Part shown: positions 8,561 to 17,848 of the stretch, piece by piece
Layout of the letters: every line of letters begins with the position of its first letter
Position numbering within the stretch: the first letter of the stretch is position 1
Origin: Coleofasciculaceae cyanobacterium
GTDB taxonomy: Bacteria; Cyanobacteriota; Cyanobacteriia; Cyanobacteriales; Xenococcaceae
Direction: 5' to 3'
Assembly: GCA_036703275.1 (NCBI GenBank)
Contig: DATNPK010000069.1
Location: 23,197-87,196, forward strand
DNA length: 64,000 nt
The notes under the pieces: generated by a model
Database searches by the model: none
What the model was told of the DNA's origin: nothing
The model's input: only the letters and a program-made list of their open reading frames with translations
Program-made: the position numbers and the translations under genes

Positions 8561-10096
8561 TTAATTAACGCTTCTAATAGCTTCCAGCAATCCTCTAGCT
8601 TTATTGAGAGTTTCTTGGTACTCTGATTCGGGAACAGAATCTGCCACCATTCCTGCCCCAGCCTGAACCGAAACCATACGTTGATTTTCTTTAAACGGAC
8701 GAACAATCATTGTCCGAATCGTAATTGCACTGTTGAGCTGTCCTTCAAAGTCATAGTAACCATACACTCCAGAATAAGGACCTCGTCTTTCTGGTTCAAG
8801 CTCATTAATGATTTCCATTGCTCTAATTTTGGGCGCGCCACTAACTGTTCCCGCTGGAAAACAAGCTTTTAATAAGTCCCAGGCAGTTTTATCAGGCTCT
8901 AATTCCCCAACAACGTTACTAACAATGTGCATAACGTGAGAATAGCGTTCAATTACCATCAATTCGTCTACGGTGACGCTACCCTTGACGCAGACGCGAC
9001 CAAGATCGTTACGTCCTAAGTCTACCAACATAATGTGTTCGGCAACTTCTTTAGGATCTCCTAATAAATCTGCTGCATAAGCTTCATCTTCAATGCTGGT
9101 GCTGCCACGAGTACGAGTTCCTGCAATGGGTCTGAGGGTAGCCTTGAGCTTGCCATCATTTTGAATATCAGCCTTGACCATCACTTCTGGAGATGAACCA
9201 ATTAGCTGCCAGTCACCAAACTGGTAATAGCTCATATAAGGAGAAGGATTGATCGAACGTAGGGAACGATATAGATTAAAGGGATGACCTTTATAAACGG
9301 TAGAAAGTTTTTGAGATAATACTACCTGAAAAATATCTCCAGCGCGAATATAGTCTTTTGCCTTGTTTACGTTATCGCAAAACATTTGCTGGTCAGTATT
9401 GCTACAGTAAACTAACCCAGAATCATCAAAAGACCTACTTTTACCAAAAGTTTTCCATTCTAATGATTTAGCTTCTATCGGTAAAGGTAATTGCAGCTTA
9501 AGCATTAATTTAGTGACACGATCGCTAGCTAATTGGTAAGCCTGTTCTATTGTCTGATGCTCATCGCGCAAGTCAGCATAAGAAATTGCCCAAATCTTGC
9601 GTTTAACCTGGTCAAAAATAATTAAATTATCAATCTGCATCCACACTCCATCAGGTAAGTCTTCTGATTGGGGTTCATTAACAGGCACGCGCGGTTCAAT
9701 CCAGCGAATCAATTCGTATCCCCAAACGCCAAATAGTCCACCAATACCAGGAGGAAGTTGCGCTAGCTTAACTGGCTTGATTGACGCTAAACAGCGATCG
9801 CAAATATCAAAGGGATTCCCTTTAAATTCGTTGACTGAGCCATCTCGATGAGTTTGGGTCGTAGTTTCTCCCCTAGCTTCTAATACCCACATCGGATCGC
9901 AACCTAAAAAGCTATAGCGACCTATTTTTTCTTCCCCTTCGACAGATTCCAAAAGAAAACTGTAAGGTTGACCGGCACAAACTTTATACCAAGCCGATAC
10001 GGGAGTCTCTAAATCGGCAACTAATTCTTGATATACGGGGACAAAATTACCTTGTTGGGCTAATTCGGTAAACTGTTCAAAATTGGGAAAGATCAT
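8561..10096 (-). CDS. trpE: Anthranilate synthase component I
   Basis: Catalyses chorismate to anthranilate, the first step of tryptophan synthesis. The N-terminal regulatory domain has LLESVEG, the tryptophan-site motif of feedback-inhibited TrpE, followed by GRYSFLG. The chorismate-binding domain contains VVLSQKLS, IAGTRTRG, DLGRNDLGRVC and AGTVSGAPKIRAMEII. At 511 residues it is full length. It lies downstream of psaD on the same strand, an adjacency also known in other cyanobacteria such as Synechocystis. Confidence 0.95.
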   Translation of the reverse strand: MIFPNFEQFTELAQQGNFVPVYQELVADLETPVSAWYKVCAGQPYSFLLESVEGEEKIGRYSFLGCDPMWVLEARGETTTQTHRDGSVNEFKGNPFDICDRCLASIKPVKLAQLPPGIGGLFGVWGYELIRWIEPRVPVNEPQSEDLPDGVWMQIDNLIIFDQVKRKIWAISYADLRDEHQTIEQAYQLASDRVTKLMLKLQLPLPIEAKSLEWKTFGKSRSFDDSGLVYCSNTDQQMFCDNVNKAKDYIRAGDIFQVVLSQKLSTVYKGHPFNLYRSLRSINPSPYMSYYQFGDWQLIGSSPEVMVKADIQNDGKLKATLRPIAGTRTRGSTSIEDEAYAADLLGDPKEVAEHIMLVDLGRNDLGRVCVKGSVTVDELMVIERYSHVMHIVSNVVGELEPDKTAWDLLKACFPAGTVSGAPKIRAMEIINELEPERRGPYSGVYGYYDFEGQLNSAITIRTMIVRPFKENQRMVSVQAGAGMVADSVPESEYQETLNKARGLLEAIRSVN

Positions 10097-10300
10097 GATT
10101 GGGGATTAAAAAAAGTAGCAAGTAGCCAGTAAGATTCTTAGCGATTTGATTTAAACCAGTAGTTCGACGTTTTATAGTTTAAAGCTTCAAATAGTATTAT
10201 CTAAAGATTTGGATGTTGAATTAACCACGCCCACAAAAAAAGAAGGACAAGTCAGAAACGCAATTCATTCTTCATCCTTCCCAATTTTATCTACTTACTT

Positions 10301-10735
10301 TTATACTTCGTAAGCAGCTTTCCCAGAGAATTTAATCGTAGCAGGTTGAGCATTTTGACCGATTCTACGGTCTTTTACGCCATTGTATTCACGACCCTCG
10401 TTTACCTTCTCAGGAAATACACCATCGGCAGGGTGCAAATATCGAATTTCTCCACTGGGGAAAATGCGATAAACTTTATAATCTTGAATTCTTGGCTTAA
10501 ACTTGGTTCGCAACTGTGCGCCTAGTGCCAAACACTGTTCTTTGCGAGCTAAATACAGCAGGTTTTCACCCTCATTCATGATCGCAGCGCCACCAGTAGG
10601 CATTTCAAACACCTGCTCTTTGCTACTTGTCCAAGTAATCGCGTATTTTTCTTCAATTTCTGCCTTAGTTAGTAAACCACCTGTGCTACCGCCAAACAGG
10701 GGCGTTTTACCAGAAAGCTTCATTTCTTCTGCCAT
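10301..10735 (-). CDS. psaD: Photosystem I reaction centre subunit II (PsaD)
   Basis: Stromal-side PSI subunit that docks ferredoxin. Translation from ATG 10735 gives 144 residues beginning [20 protein letters not shown]. The longer frame would need a TTG at 10753 and adds residues absent from the family. Conserved blocks include [26 protein letters not shown] and the basic stretch [34 protein letters not shown] about 11 nt upstream may act as ribosome binding site. The upstream neighbour is a sensor kinase gene and the downstream one is trpE. Confidence 0.97.
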   Translation of the reverse strand: MAEEMKLSGKTPLFGGSTGGLLTKAEIEEKYAITWTSSKEQVFEMPTGGAAIMNEGENLLYLARKEQCLALGAQLRTKFKPRIQDYKVYRIFPSGEIRYLHPADGVFPEKVNEGREYNGVKDRRIGQNAQPATIKFSGKAAYEV

Positions 10736-10826
10736 GTTAATTAAAATCCTCAATTAAAGGTATTTACGGCATCCTATCATTCACTTTGTGACAATATTGT
10801 TAGTGTGTCAAAAACTGTTACAGTTT

Positions 10827-12878
10827 TTAGTTGTGTTGCTTTTTGTTACTTTTTTGGCGACTTGCCTTATATTTGCCAGCTTTGGAAGCGGATGGCTGAG
10901 ATTTATTTTTGGTTGCCTTAATCGGAACAGTAAAGTGAAATATGCTGCCTTGGTCTTTACCAGGTGATTCTGCCCAAATTTTGCCTCCCCAATTTTTGAC
11001 TACCTGTCGGCAAATAGCTAAACCCAAGCCCGTACCTCCTGCACTCCGCTGTAACGCTCCTTCTTCCTGATAGAAGCGATCGAAGACAGTTTCTAAACTA
11101 CTATTTTCGATGCCTCTACCTGTGTCTGAAACCGTTACCTCTAGGGTTTTGCCACCATTGGTTTTAACGGCGATCGCAATTTCTCCATCAGCCTGAGTAA
11201 ATTTACAGGCATTATCTAATAGCTTTGCCAACACCTCCACCAACCATTCACCGTCTATCTGGACTAAAGGTAAATCTTCTGGGATGGTTAGGTTTTTGAT
11301 TTCGGGCATTGATTGCCCCTGATTACGCGCCTTGACATTGCTAACTGCAAGATCGATACACTCTGTAATCGATAAGGTTTCTAAATTCCACTCTACGCCA
11401 CCTCCTTCTAAACGAGAAAGAGTAAGAAAGTCCTGAACTAGATGACGCATTCTCTCAGCATCACTCAGGGCAGTATCCAACATAATTTGGCTCAACTCAG
11501 GTGCCATGTCAGGCTCACTTGCCAAACTCTCTAAACACACCTGAATTGTCGAAAGAGGCGTACGGAGTTCGTGACCGACAATGGCAACCAAATTAGAACG
11601 GGTGCGGTCTAGAGCTTCTAACTGTTCGTTGAGATCTTCCAAATCAGCATAGGCCTCGGCTTGAATAAGAGCCACCCCTACCTGTGTAGCGATCGCATCT
11701 ACCAAGGCAATATCATCAGGTTTCCAGGCAATAGGTTCAGCTTCGCAATGATGCAGTTCCATCACTCCTAATAACTTTCCGTGATAAAAAATTGGCACTA
11801 AAAGCCAAGAAAAAATAGAATAATTTTGGATTAAGTTTTGAAAAAATTCTCCAGTCCCTTGCTCCCAAGCTAACTGATTCAGACGTTCATCTTCGAGAGT
11901 ATTATCCACGCTAATAGTTTCAGTAGAGGCGATCGCTTCTTCAAATAAGGGATTATTTGCCAATTGCCATTTTTGACCCTTAACCGATTTAATTCCAGGA
12001 CCGATAAATTCGCGATCGACCGTGGACACGGTATCGTTCTCATGGCAACGATAAATAATACAGCGACAGACTCCTAGCCCCTCACCCAATTTTTGGACGG
12101 CTACCTGTAAAATTTGTTTGGTATTGAGCGATCGCCTTACCGCATCGGTAACCGAATTTAAAAGCTGTTCTTTTTGTTGTTTAGCTGCTAAAGATTTATT
12201 AGCTTTCAATAATTTATATTGACCAGCCTGAAGATATGTAACAAGTCTTTGCACAAAAGGATCGGGATTGGTCAAAGGAGACTCGATTTGGACTGGAATA
12301 TCGTTAGCTTTTGGTTTGGAAGTTAAATATAGATGATGAGCCTGGTTAGTTTTGGTAGTTAATTCTGGACGATAAAGCGCAATCCGCTCCAGCATAATTT
12401 TGGCTACTTCCATGGTTACGGCGCGATCGAACGTCCAAATTCCTTCAAAACGGCGATTGGTATCCATTGCCGCGCCATATTTGCTGTCTGGAAAAGGAAC
12501 ATTTCTTTCGCGACAAATTAAACAACTAGCATAATGTTTGGCAATAATAACTAAATGCCATTCTTGAGCTAACGGATCGTCAGGTTCAAAGGCAACAGTT
12601 TCGTAATCTGAGGAACTGTTACTAAAATTGCTTTCAGGAGCAGCCAAAACATATACTTGGTTAGATTTATTGGCAATACGTTTATAGCGATGAGCTTCTT
12701 GGCGATAATAACGTTCCCGCTGAAAACTAGCGATCACCAGAGGCGTATCAGAATCGTTTAATACCAAATCTTCCATAGCGTGGGATAACGCCGTCAAAGA
12801 AGATTTAAAGTACATTTGTGGTCGCCAATCCGTGCAAGTGTCTAACAATTGTTGCACCACAGATTTAGAAATGCTCAT
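10827..12878 (-). CDS. DICT-GAF sensor histidine kinase
   Basis: A 683-residue cytoplasmic two-component kinase with no membrane segment. Order: an N-terminal DICT domain (about 1-170, with SNQVYVLAAPESNF and the cysteine-containing ASCLICRERN), a GAF domain (about 240-405), a HisKA domain with phospho-acceptor His in VGHELRTPLST, and a HATPase domain with DNACKF (N box), DTGRGIE and GGTGLGLAI (G boxes). The C-terminus is lysine-rich. DICT domains occur in light- or redox-linked signalling proteins, but the signal is unknown. No response regulator is adjacent. The gene lies upstream of psaD on the same strand, with a 91-bp gap. Confidence 0.9.
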   Translation of the reverse strand: MSISKSVVQQLLDTCTDWRPQMYFKSSLTALSHAMEDLVLNDSDTPLVIASFQRERYYRQEAHRYKRIANKSNQVYVLAAPESNFSNSSSDYETVAFEPDDPLAQEWHLVIIAKHYASCLICRERNVPFPDSKYGAAMDTNRRFEGIWTFDRAVTMEVAKIMLERIALYRPELTTKTNQAHHLYLTSKPKANDIPVQIESPLTNPDPFVQRLVTYLQAGQYKLLKANKSLAAKQQKEQLLNSVTDAVRRSLNTKQILQVAVQKLGEGLGVCRCIIYRCHENDTVSTVDREFIGPGIKSVKGQKWQLANNPLFEEAIASTETISVDNTLEDERLNQLAWEQGTGEFFQNLIQNYSIFSWLLVPIFYHGKLLGVMELHHCEAEPIAWKPDDIALVDAIATQVGVALIQAEAYADLEDLNEQLEALDRTRSNLVAIVGHELRTPLSTIQVCLESLASEPDMAPELSQIMLDTALSDAERMRHLVQDFLTLSRLEGGGVEWNLETLSITECIDLAVSNVKARNQGQSMPEIKNLTIPEDLPLVQIDGEWLVEVLAKLLDNACKFTQADGEIAIAVKTNGGKTLEVTVSDTGRGIENSSLETVFDRFYQEEGALQRSAGGTGLGLAICRQVVKNWGGKIWAESPGKDQGSIFHFTVPIKATKNKSQPSASKAGKYKASRQKSNKKQHN

Positions 12879-13233
12879 CTATAAAGTTTTTTGATTAAGA
12901 ACCGACCCCATAAGGGTTATGGTAACCTTGCCAACCTCGAAAGGCGAAGATACTGATTTTCCAACTGCCATCTATCAATATCCTACAAAAAACTTGTAAC
13001 CTTTCTACGCGCAATAATTATAATTCGCAACAATCACGATAATTTGGTTGACCAACGGTTACAGATTACACTGTCGTATATATGTGTAGTAATTAGACAG
13101 AGGAGTATGTCAAATCACCTTAACGTAATATAATCTACCCGAAGTCTATTAGTCTGACCGCTGCATTGACCGTATTTTGTGGCTAGAATACACTCTAAAT
13201 TAATATCCACCGGTAAATGTCTGCAAAATTAAT
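12879..13233. other. Intergenic region between divergent kinase and M23 peptidase genes
   Basis: 355 bp containing the promoters of two divergent genes. No repeat family or further gene was recognised. Confidence 0.4.
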
Positions 13234-14088
13234 ATGCTCGAGCGTTTTCGACCAACCTTAACAGGAATCACTACGACTATGCTTTTAGCGATCGCTATTC
13301 CTGCTAAAGCTTTAGAAGTTCAAATTCTACCCCAAACTCCTCAGTTGGGGGATACTATTTCGGTGGTGGTTACTACCGATGATCCAAATACCCCTCCAAG
13401 TATCACCATGGATCAAAAAAACTATCCTGTATTTGAAAACAATGGCAAATATCGCGCCCTTATTCCCACTTCTCCTTTAAATGTTCCAGGAAAGATGACT
13501 TTAAAAGTTCAAGGTGACAACCAAACTAGCAATATTGGTGTCTGGTTAAAAAATCGCGTTTTTCCCGTACAGCGAATTTGGCTTAGTGGCAGTGCTTCTC
13601 GTCCAGCAACCCAGCTAGAGTTAGACCAGGTATCGGCTTTTAAAGAACTAGTTACTCCTCAAAAATTTTGGCAAGGTTCTTTTCTAAAACCTAATGCCGC
13701 TAGAATTTCCACGGGATTCGGTGTACGTCGTTATTACAACAACGTATTTGCTCAAGATTACTATCATAAAGGAGTTGACTATGCTGGTGGCTATGGTTCG
13801 CCTGTAGTTGCCCCCGCAGCAGGTAAAGTTCGCCTAGTGGGTAGAGAAGATGCTGGGTTTCATGTTCACGGTAATGTTGTTGGTATTGACCACGGACAAG
13901 GAGTGTTAAGTATCTTTATGCACCTGCAAGATATTGATGTTGTTGAAGGAGCTATGGTCAAAGCAGGTCAACGCATTGGGACAATCGGGTCTACAGGAGC
14001 TTCGACTGGACCTCATCTGCATTGGGGTTTATATGTTAATCAGGTGGCGGTAGATCCAGTTCCTTGGAGATTTGATGTTATAGACTAA
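13234..14088 (+). CDS. Secreted M23-family metallopeptidase (LytM/NlpD-like)
   Basis: Probable cell-wall peptidase or amidase activator acting in the periplasm. An N-terminal hydrophobic segment (ITTTMLLAIAIPAKALE) is a likely signal peptide. An all-beta region follows to ~residue 150, then the peptidase domain with HKGVDYAGGYGSPVVAPAAG (zinc His and Asp), HGNVVGIDHG and the final HLHW. All zinc ligands of an active LytM enzyme (H..D, HxH) appear present. Length is 284 residues. It stands alone, followed by a hairpin at 14119-14148. Confidence 0.92.
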   Translation: MLERFRPTLTGITTTMLLAIAIPAKALEVQILPQTPQLGDTISVVVTTDDPNTPPSITMDQKNYPVFENNGKYRALIPTSPLNVPGKMTLKVQGDNQTSNIGVWLKNRVFPVQRIWLSGSASRPATQLELDQVSAFKELVTPQKFWQGSFLKPNAARISTGFGVRRYYNNVFAQDYYHKGVDYAGGYGSPVVAPAAGKVRLVGREDAGFHVHGNVVGIDHGQGVLSIFMHLQDIDVVEGAMVKAGQRIGTIGSTGASTGPHLHWGLYVNQVAVDPVPWRFDVID

Positions 14089-14118
14089 TCTTACAAACAT
14101 ATTACAAATTAGTTAAGA

Positions 14119-14148
14119 GTAGGAGGTAAAGCAGTGCTTTGCTCCTAC
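14119..14148 (+). terminator. Hairpin downstream of the M23 peptidase gene
   Basis: GTAGGAG and CTCCTAC form a 7-bp stem, with AAAGC/GCTTT extending it inside. It is about 30 bp after the stop codon. No clear T-tract follows, so termination is only probable. Confidence 0.45.
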
Positions 14149-14280
14149 CAGATTAAATAGCCAATTTAGTAGAATATAGGACAATTAGCCAAATATCTTT
14201 CCGATTCTAGACAATAGAGATTAAGATAGTGCGGAGGATTAGCTCAATTTGAATTTATTTATTACTATCTGGTCTTAACT

Positions 14281-14823
14281 ATGGGAATTAATTCAATCGT
14301 CGAACAAGCTCTACAGGACGGCTACCTTACCCCTAGCATGGAAGCGGAAGTAGGAAGGATTTGTGATATGGCAGCAGAACTATCGGTAGAAGAATATATA
14401 GCTTTAGACAAGCTCATGGGTTCTTTACTCACGGGAGAAGTGGTAGCTGTTCCCCGCAAACAGTTTATCAACGTAATGGAAGAGTTAATTTTAAGTGAAG
14501 CAATTACCCGCATTGCCGAGATTGAACAAACTAGCGATTCGTCTTTAGATGTGGGAGATATTGCCGCCTATGCCTTAAATCGTCTTCCGCCCCTATATGC
14601 AACGACAGAAGAAGGCGCAAACTATCAACGTCAACGAGCAAGAGAAGAGTTACAAGGCTTAATTCAAAAGCAGGTAGCAGAGGCGATCGCTCGCTATCTA
14701 GATCGACCAGAATTTTTCCCCGAAAGACAAGCAATTGGCAACAAAAATGATTTTAATATGGCAAGTCAACTTAGCAATTTGCTAAAAGATTACGCTCCTA
14801 ACTACGAACAAGATTTTAATTAA
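14281..14823 (+). CDS. ComFB-family protein (late competence development)
   Basis: A 180-residue cytoplasmic protein with the ComFB domain in its central part: NVMEELILSEAITRIAEIE, DVGDIAAYALNRLPPLYATT and REELQGLIQKQVAEAIAR. Cyanobacterial ComFB-domain proteins have been reported as cyclic-dinucleotide receptors affecting cell size, motility or competence; whether this one binds a nucleotide is inference. The gene is single, 100 bp upstream of the sigma factor gene on the same strand. Confidence 0.85.
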   Translation: MGINSIVEQALQDGYLTPSMEAEVGRICDMAAELSVEEYIALDKLMGSLLTGEVVAVPRKQFINVMEELILSEAITRIAEIEQTSDSSLDVGDIAAYALNRLPPLYATTEEGANYQRQRAREELQGLIQKQVAEAIARYLDRPEFFPERQAIGNKNDFNMASQLSNLLKDYAPNYEQDFN

Positions 14824-14925
14824 GCGTAATTTTGCCACAGAGCTAGAAACTACTCCAGGAACTTTGTAATTATTTATTAGTCTAAGAAAATATACAGAAA
14901 GTCTATACTGAGGTTAATTAAGTAC

Positions 14926-15582
14926 ATGAGTTTATCTCTTTCTGCATCCTGGTCAAAAGCCGAGATGAGCAATCATAGCTTAGTGTCTCCTGAAAAACTC
15001 TCTAATTACGAGCTTATTGTTTTTTGTCAAGCAGATGTCCAGCCAGATAAAGCGGCTTTTGCTGAATTGTTACGGAGATACCAGTCTCATTTAAATCGGC
15101 TTTTTTATCATCTAGCTCCAGATTGGCAAGAAAGAGCCGATTTAGCTCAAGAAGTATGGATTCGGGTCTATCGTAATATTCATCGTCTGCAAGAACCTGC
15201 TAAATTTCGTGGTTGGTTGAGTCGGATTGCTACTAATCTTTTTTATGATGAATTACGTAAGCGTAAGCGCGTTAGTCCTCCTCTATCTTTAGATTCAACC
15301 CGTTATGTTGAAGATGGCGAGATGAGTTGGGAACTTCCTGACGATGCCCCAAGCCCAGATGATGACTTGGCGACGCAAGAATTTTATGAGCATTTACGAA
15401 TGGCAATATCTCAGCTTCCTGAAACTTTTCGTACCACGATCATTTTAAGAGAAATCGAGGGACTAGCTTACGAAGAAATCGCCGAGATGACGGGAGTAAG
15501 CTTGGGAACTGTAAAATCTCGGATTGCTAGAGCCAGATTAAAACTTCAATCGGTATTGCAAAACTATCTTAATGAAGAGTAA
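14926..15582 (+). CDS. sigG: Group 3/ECF-like sigma factor (SigG type)
   Basis: A 218-residue sigma-70-family factor. Region 2 contains ADLAQEVWIRVYRNI and FRGWLSRIATNLFYDELRKR; region 4 contains LPETFRTTIILREIEGLAYEEIAEMTGVSLGTVKSRIARAR. Between them lies an acidic linker (ELPDDAPSPDDDL). Its domain layout, and the anti-sigma-like membrane protein encoded 119 bp downstream, match the SigG system of cyanobacteria. A second ATG 39 nt inside could also serve as start. It likely responds to envelope stress through release from the partner. Confidence 0.85.
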   Translation: MSLSLSASWSKAEMSNHSLVSPEKLSNYELIVFCQADVQPDKAAFAELLRRYQSHLNRLFYHLAPDWQERADLAQEVWIRVYRNIHRLQEPAKFRGWLSRIATNLFYDELRKRKRVSPPLSLDSTRYVEDGEMSWELPDDAPSPDDDLATQEFYEHLRMAISQLPETFRTTIILREIEGLAYEEIAEMTGVSLGTVKSRIARARLKLQSVLQNYLNEE

Positions 15583-15701
15583 ATTAGTAATTTAGGTCAA
15601 AAATAGCAAATTTAGACTGGCTATTTAGCCTTGAGTGGTTAGGGCTAGCTTTATCTTACCTATTATTTATATATATTTTAAAACTAAGTGGTGATGCTAG
15701 A

Positions 15702-16226
15702 ATGACTCGCAAATTCGACAGTTTTGAGCAGGAGCGCTCTGCTAAAACTTTTAACCAAGAAACAGAAAAAACAACGGATCGTTTTGAATTGCTTAGTGCC
15801 TTTATTGATGGCGAACTATCTCCTCCAGAAAGAAATCAAGTCCAAGCTTGGTTAGACCAAGATCCTGAAATTAAACAGCTTTATACTCAGCTATTAGCTT
15901 TACAGTGTCAAATGCAGCATTCTGTGGCACCACCTAGCCAAAAATCAGTAGCTGAAATTACGGCAGGAGTTTTTAATTCAATAGATCGTCGTCGTCGTCG
16001 TCGAAAATTAGTTTGGGGGGGTAGCGCGATCGCAGCTTCGGTTTTCGCTGCAATCAGTCTTATTCCAGGAGCTGCTCCTCCTGCACTCAAGTTAGCCGAT
16101 CAACAATCCCCTGGCGCTCTTGGCGACTCACCAGTTATGCTGGCTGTTGCCATCGATAAACCCACCGTTAATATTCCCAAAGCGATTAATAATCATAATA
16201 AAGCTCAACAGCCGAGAAAAAATTAA
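15702..16226 (+). CDS. Anti-sigma factor, single membrane span
   Basis: A 174-residue protein. The cytoplasmic N-terminal part has the RseA-like motif LLSAFIDGELSPPERNQVQAWL. A very basic stretch (RRRRRRK, encoded by a CGTCGT run near 15991) is followed by one transmembrane segment (GGSAIAASVFAAISLIPGAA) and a ~50-residue outer tail. No zinc-finger (H-x3-C-x2-C) motif is present. Position after the sigma gene supports a role in holding that factor at the membrane. Confidence 0.82.
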   Translation: MTRKFDSFEQERSAKTFNQETEKTTDRFELLSAFIDGELSPPERNQVQAWLDQDPEIKQLYTQLLALQCQMQHSVAPPSQKSVAEITAGVFNSIDRRRRRRKLVWGGSAIAASVFAAISLIPGAAPPALKLADQQSPGALGDSPVMLAVAIDKPTVNIPKAINNHNKAQQPRKN

Positions 16227-16401
16227 TTTTCCGCCTCACGGTCGATTAATTCTCAACTACGGATTCAATACAGACTCGCTCGATAGTTTCACTAACAGTA
16301 GCAATATTCAAATTAATAACTGTCACCTGACTGGTGGTAATTAGAGCTTGCTCGGGAGTTTAATTGTCATAAGCAAAGCTATGTCCGTTATTAGTAGCGT
16401 A

Positions 16402-17076
16402 CTAATTAGCTGTGGCAGTCGACTTACCAATTAGTTTTTGCCAACTATCTAAACGAGGATGAAAAGCAGATTTTTCCCCAAGACAAGTTAATGCTGGCTT
16501 GGATTGCGGGGAATTTTTGCCATGATTGTCCAGCTCTAAACTAGCTTGATTAGCTCGATTAGCTGGCAAATTGTCCGTCGGCAAATCAGAGTTAGCTTCA
16601 GCATCTTGAGACAAATCAGAAGATGGTGGCTGTAACTCTGGTTCAAACACAATTTCGTTGCTATTTGGCATTACCGATGAATAATGGCGATCTCCATCTT
16701 TGCCGACAAAATAGGTTGCTTTTCCATTGGTAGCCTGAAAAACATTGCCCCCAAAGACAGCTTGAGCAGGAACTAATAGGCTATTACTAGGATTGAACTT
16801 AGACTGACGACTATAATAAAAACTGCTGCCTAACTGACAAACATTAATGTAGTAATTTTTGATCTCAAAACTATACACCTGCTGATATGCAGGATTAATT
16901 GCTGCACAACTAATAACTTGACGAGCCAACCACCCATTAGCTTTTTGTTCTTGGTTAACCAAAACACTATTTGAAGCAAATTGACCAACGGTCACAGCAA
17001 CACTAACCGATTGTTTGTCCAAAAAAGAGCAAATTAAAATAAAAAAACAGACTTTTTGTCTATACCAATTGACCAT
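16402..17076 (-). CDS. Secreted hypothetical protein
   Basis: A 224-residue protein with a basic start and hydrophobic segment (KVCFFILICSFLD) that may be a signal peptide. A central globular part contains WLARQVISCAAINP, FEIKNYYINVCQLGSSFYYSR and ATYFVGKDGDRHYSSV. Two cysteines ~29 residues apart could form a disulfide. The C-terminal third is low-complexity and Asn/Ser/Asp-rich. I do not recognise the family. It is convergent with the sigma/anti-sigma pair. Confidence 0.6.
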   Translation of the reverse strand: MVNWYRQKVCFFILICSFLDKQSVSVAVTVGQFASNSVLVNQEQKANGWLARQVISCAAINPAYQQVYSFEIKNYYINVCQLGSSFYYSRQSKFNPSNSLLVPAQAVFGGNVFQATNGKATYFVGKDGDRHYSSVMPNSNEIVFEPELQPPSSDLSQDAEANSDLPTDNLPANRANQASLELDNHGKNSPQSKPALTCLGEKSAFHPRLDSWQKLIGKSTATAN

Positions 17077-17425
17077 GGCAAAGCAGATCTTTAAACTAAA
17101 ACTTAATCTTGAGATTAATTAAATAATTGAATTAGCGGCATAGGCATATTTTGTAACTTTCAACAAGCAGTAAGTACTCAACCTATGTATTGTTATTCAG
17201 TTTAAACTTAAAGAGTAAAGAGTTAGAGAACGCTGTAATTTACTAATTTTAGGAATTTTTCAAGTTTGAAGAGTTAGTAAATTTTAAAAAATTAAAGGTA
17301 GTTAAAATTGCTACCTAGAGTTGAGAAGATCATCAGTAATTTATTATTTAGACACAAAATAGCAGCAAACTTAAATTAAAGCGGTAAGATTTGAAAATAA
17401 ATATTGGGATTGACAATCTGAATTA
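17077..17425. other. Intergenic region upstream of the BlaI-like gene
   Basis: 349 bp, AT-rich, between divergent genes. It contains an inverted repeat, AATTTACTAA (17237-17246) and TTAGTAAATT (17274-17283), with a 27-bp spacer. This could be an operator pair, but it is about 150 bp from the blaI start. Confidence 0.35.
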
Positions 17426-17848
17426 ATGGCACCATTACCTCAACATAGACCAAAAAAGCTATCCCTCGGACCCCTAGAAGCTGAAATATTAGAAATAGTC
17501 TGGAATTCGAGGGTGGTGACGGTGAAAAAAGTCCATGACCAGATTTTGCAAGATCCCGAACGGGAATTAGCCTACACTTCGGTCACTACGGTGTTGCAAC
17601 GTTTAACTCAAAAGGGCTGGTTGAAATGTAGCAAGAAAGGTAGGGCTTTCTCTTGGCAAGCATTAATTTCTCGCGAACAAGCCCAAGCACTTCAATCTTT
17701 TGAGAAACTAAACGGTTTTTTAGCGATCAGCAATCCAGACGTAGTGGCTTCTTTTGCAGACAGCTTAGATACTGCTAGTCTGGAACAAATTGAAGCGATC
17801 GCATCTCGCCTGAATAATATTCGTTGTCAAAGAGAGGAACAGAGCTAA
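17426..17848 (+). CDS. BlaI/MecI/CopY-family transcriptional regulator
   Basis: A 140-residue winged-helix repressor of the penicillinase-repressor family. The DNA-binding part reads LGPLEAEILEIVWNS, then TVKKVHDQIL and YTSVTTVLQRLTQKGWLKCSKKGRAFSW. Such repressors are dimers inactivated when a paired M56 membrane protease signals. The stop codon overlaps the ATG of the M56 gene (TAATG), so the two are translationally coupled. Confidence 0.9.
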   Translation: MAPLPQHRPKKLSLGPLEAEILEIVWNSRVVTVKKVHDQILQDPERELAYTSVTTVLQRLTQKGWLKCSKKGRAFSWQALISREQAQALQSFEKLNGFLAISNPDVVASFADSLDTASLEQIEAIASRLNNIRCQREEQS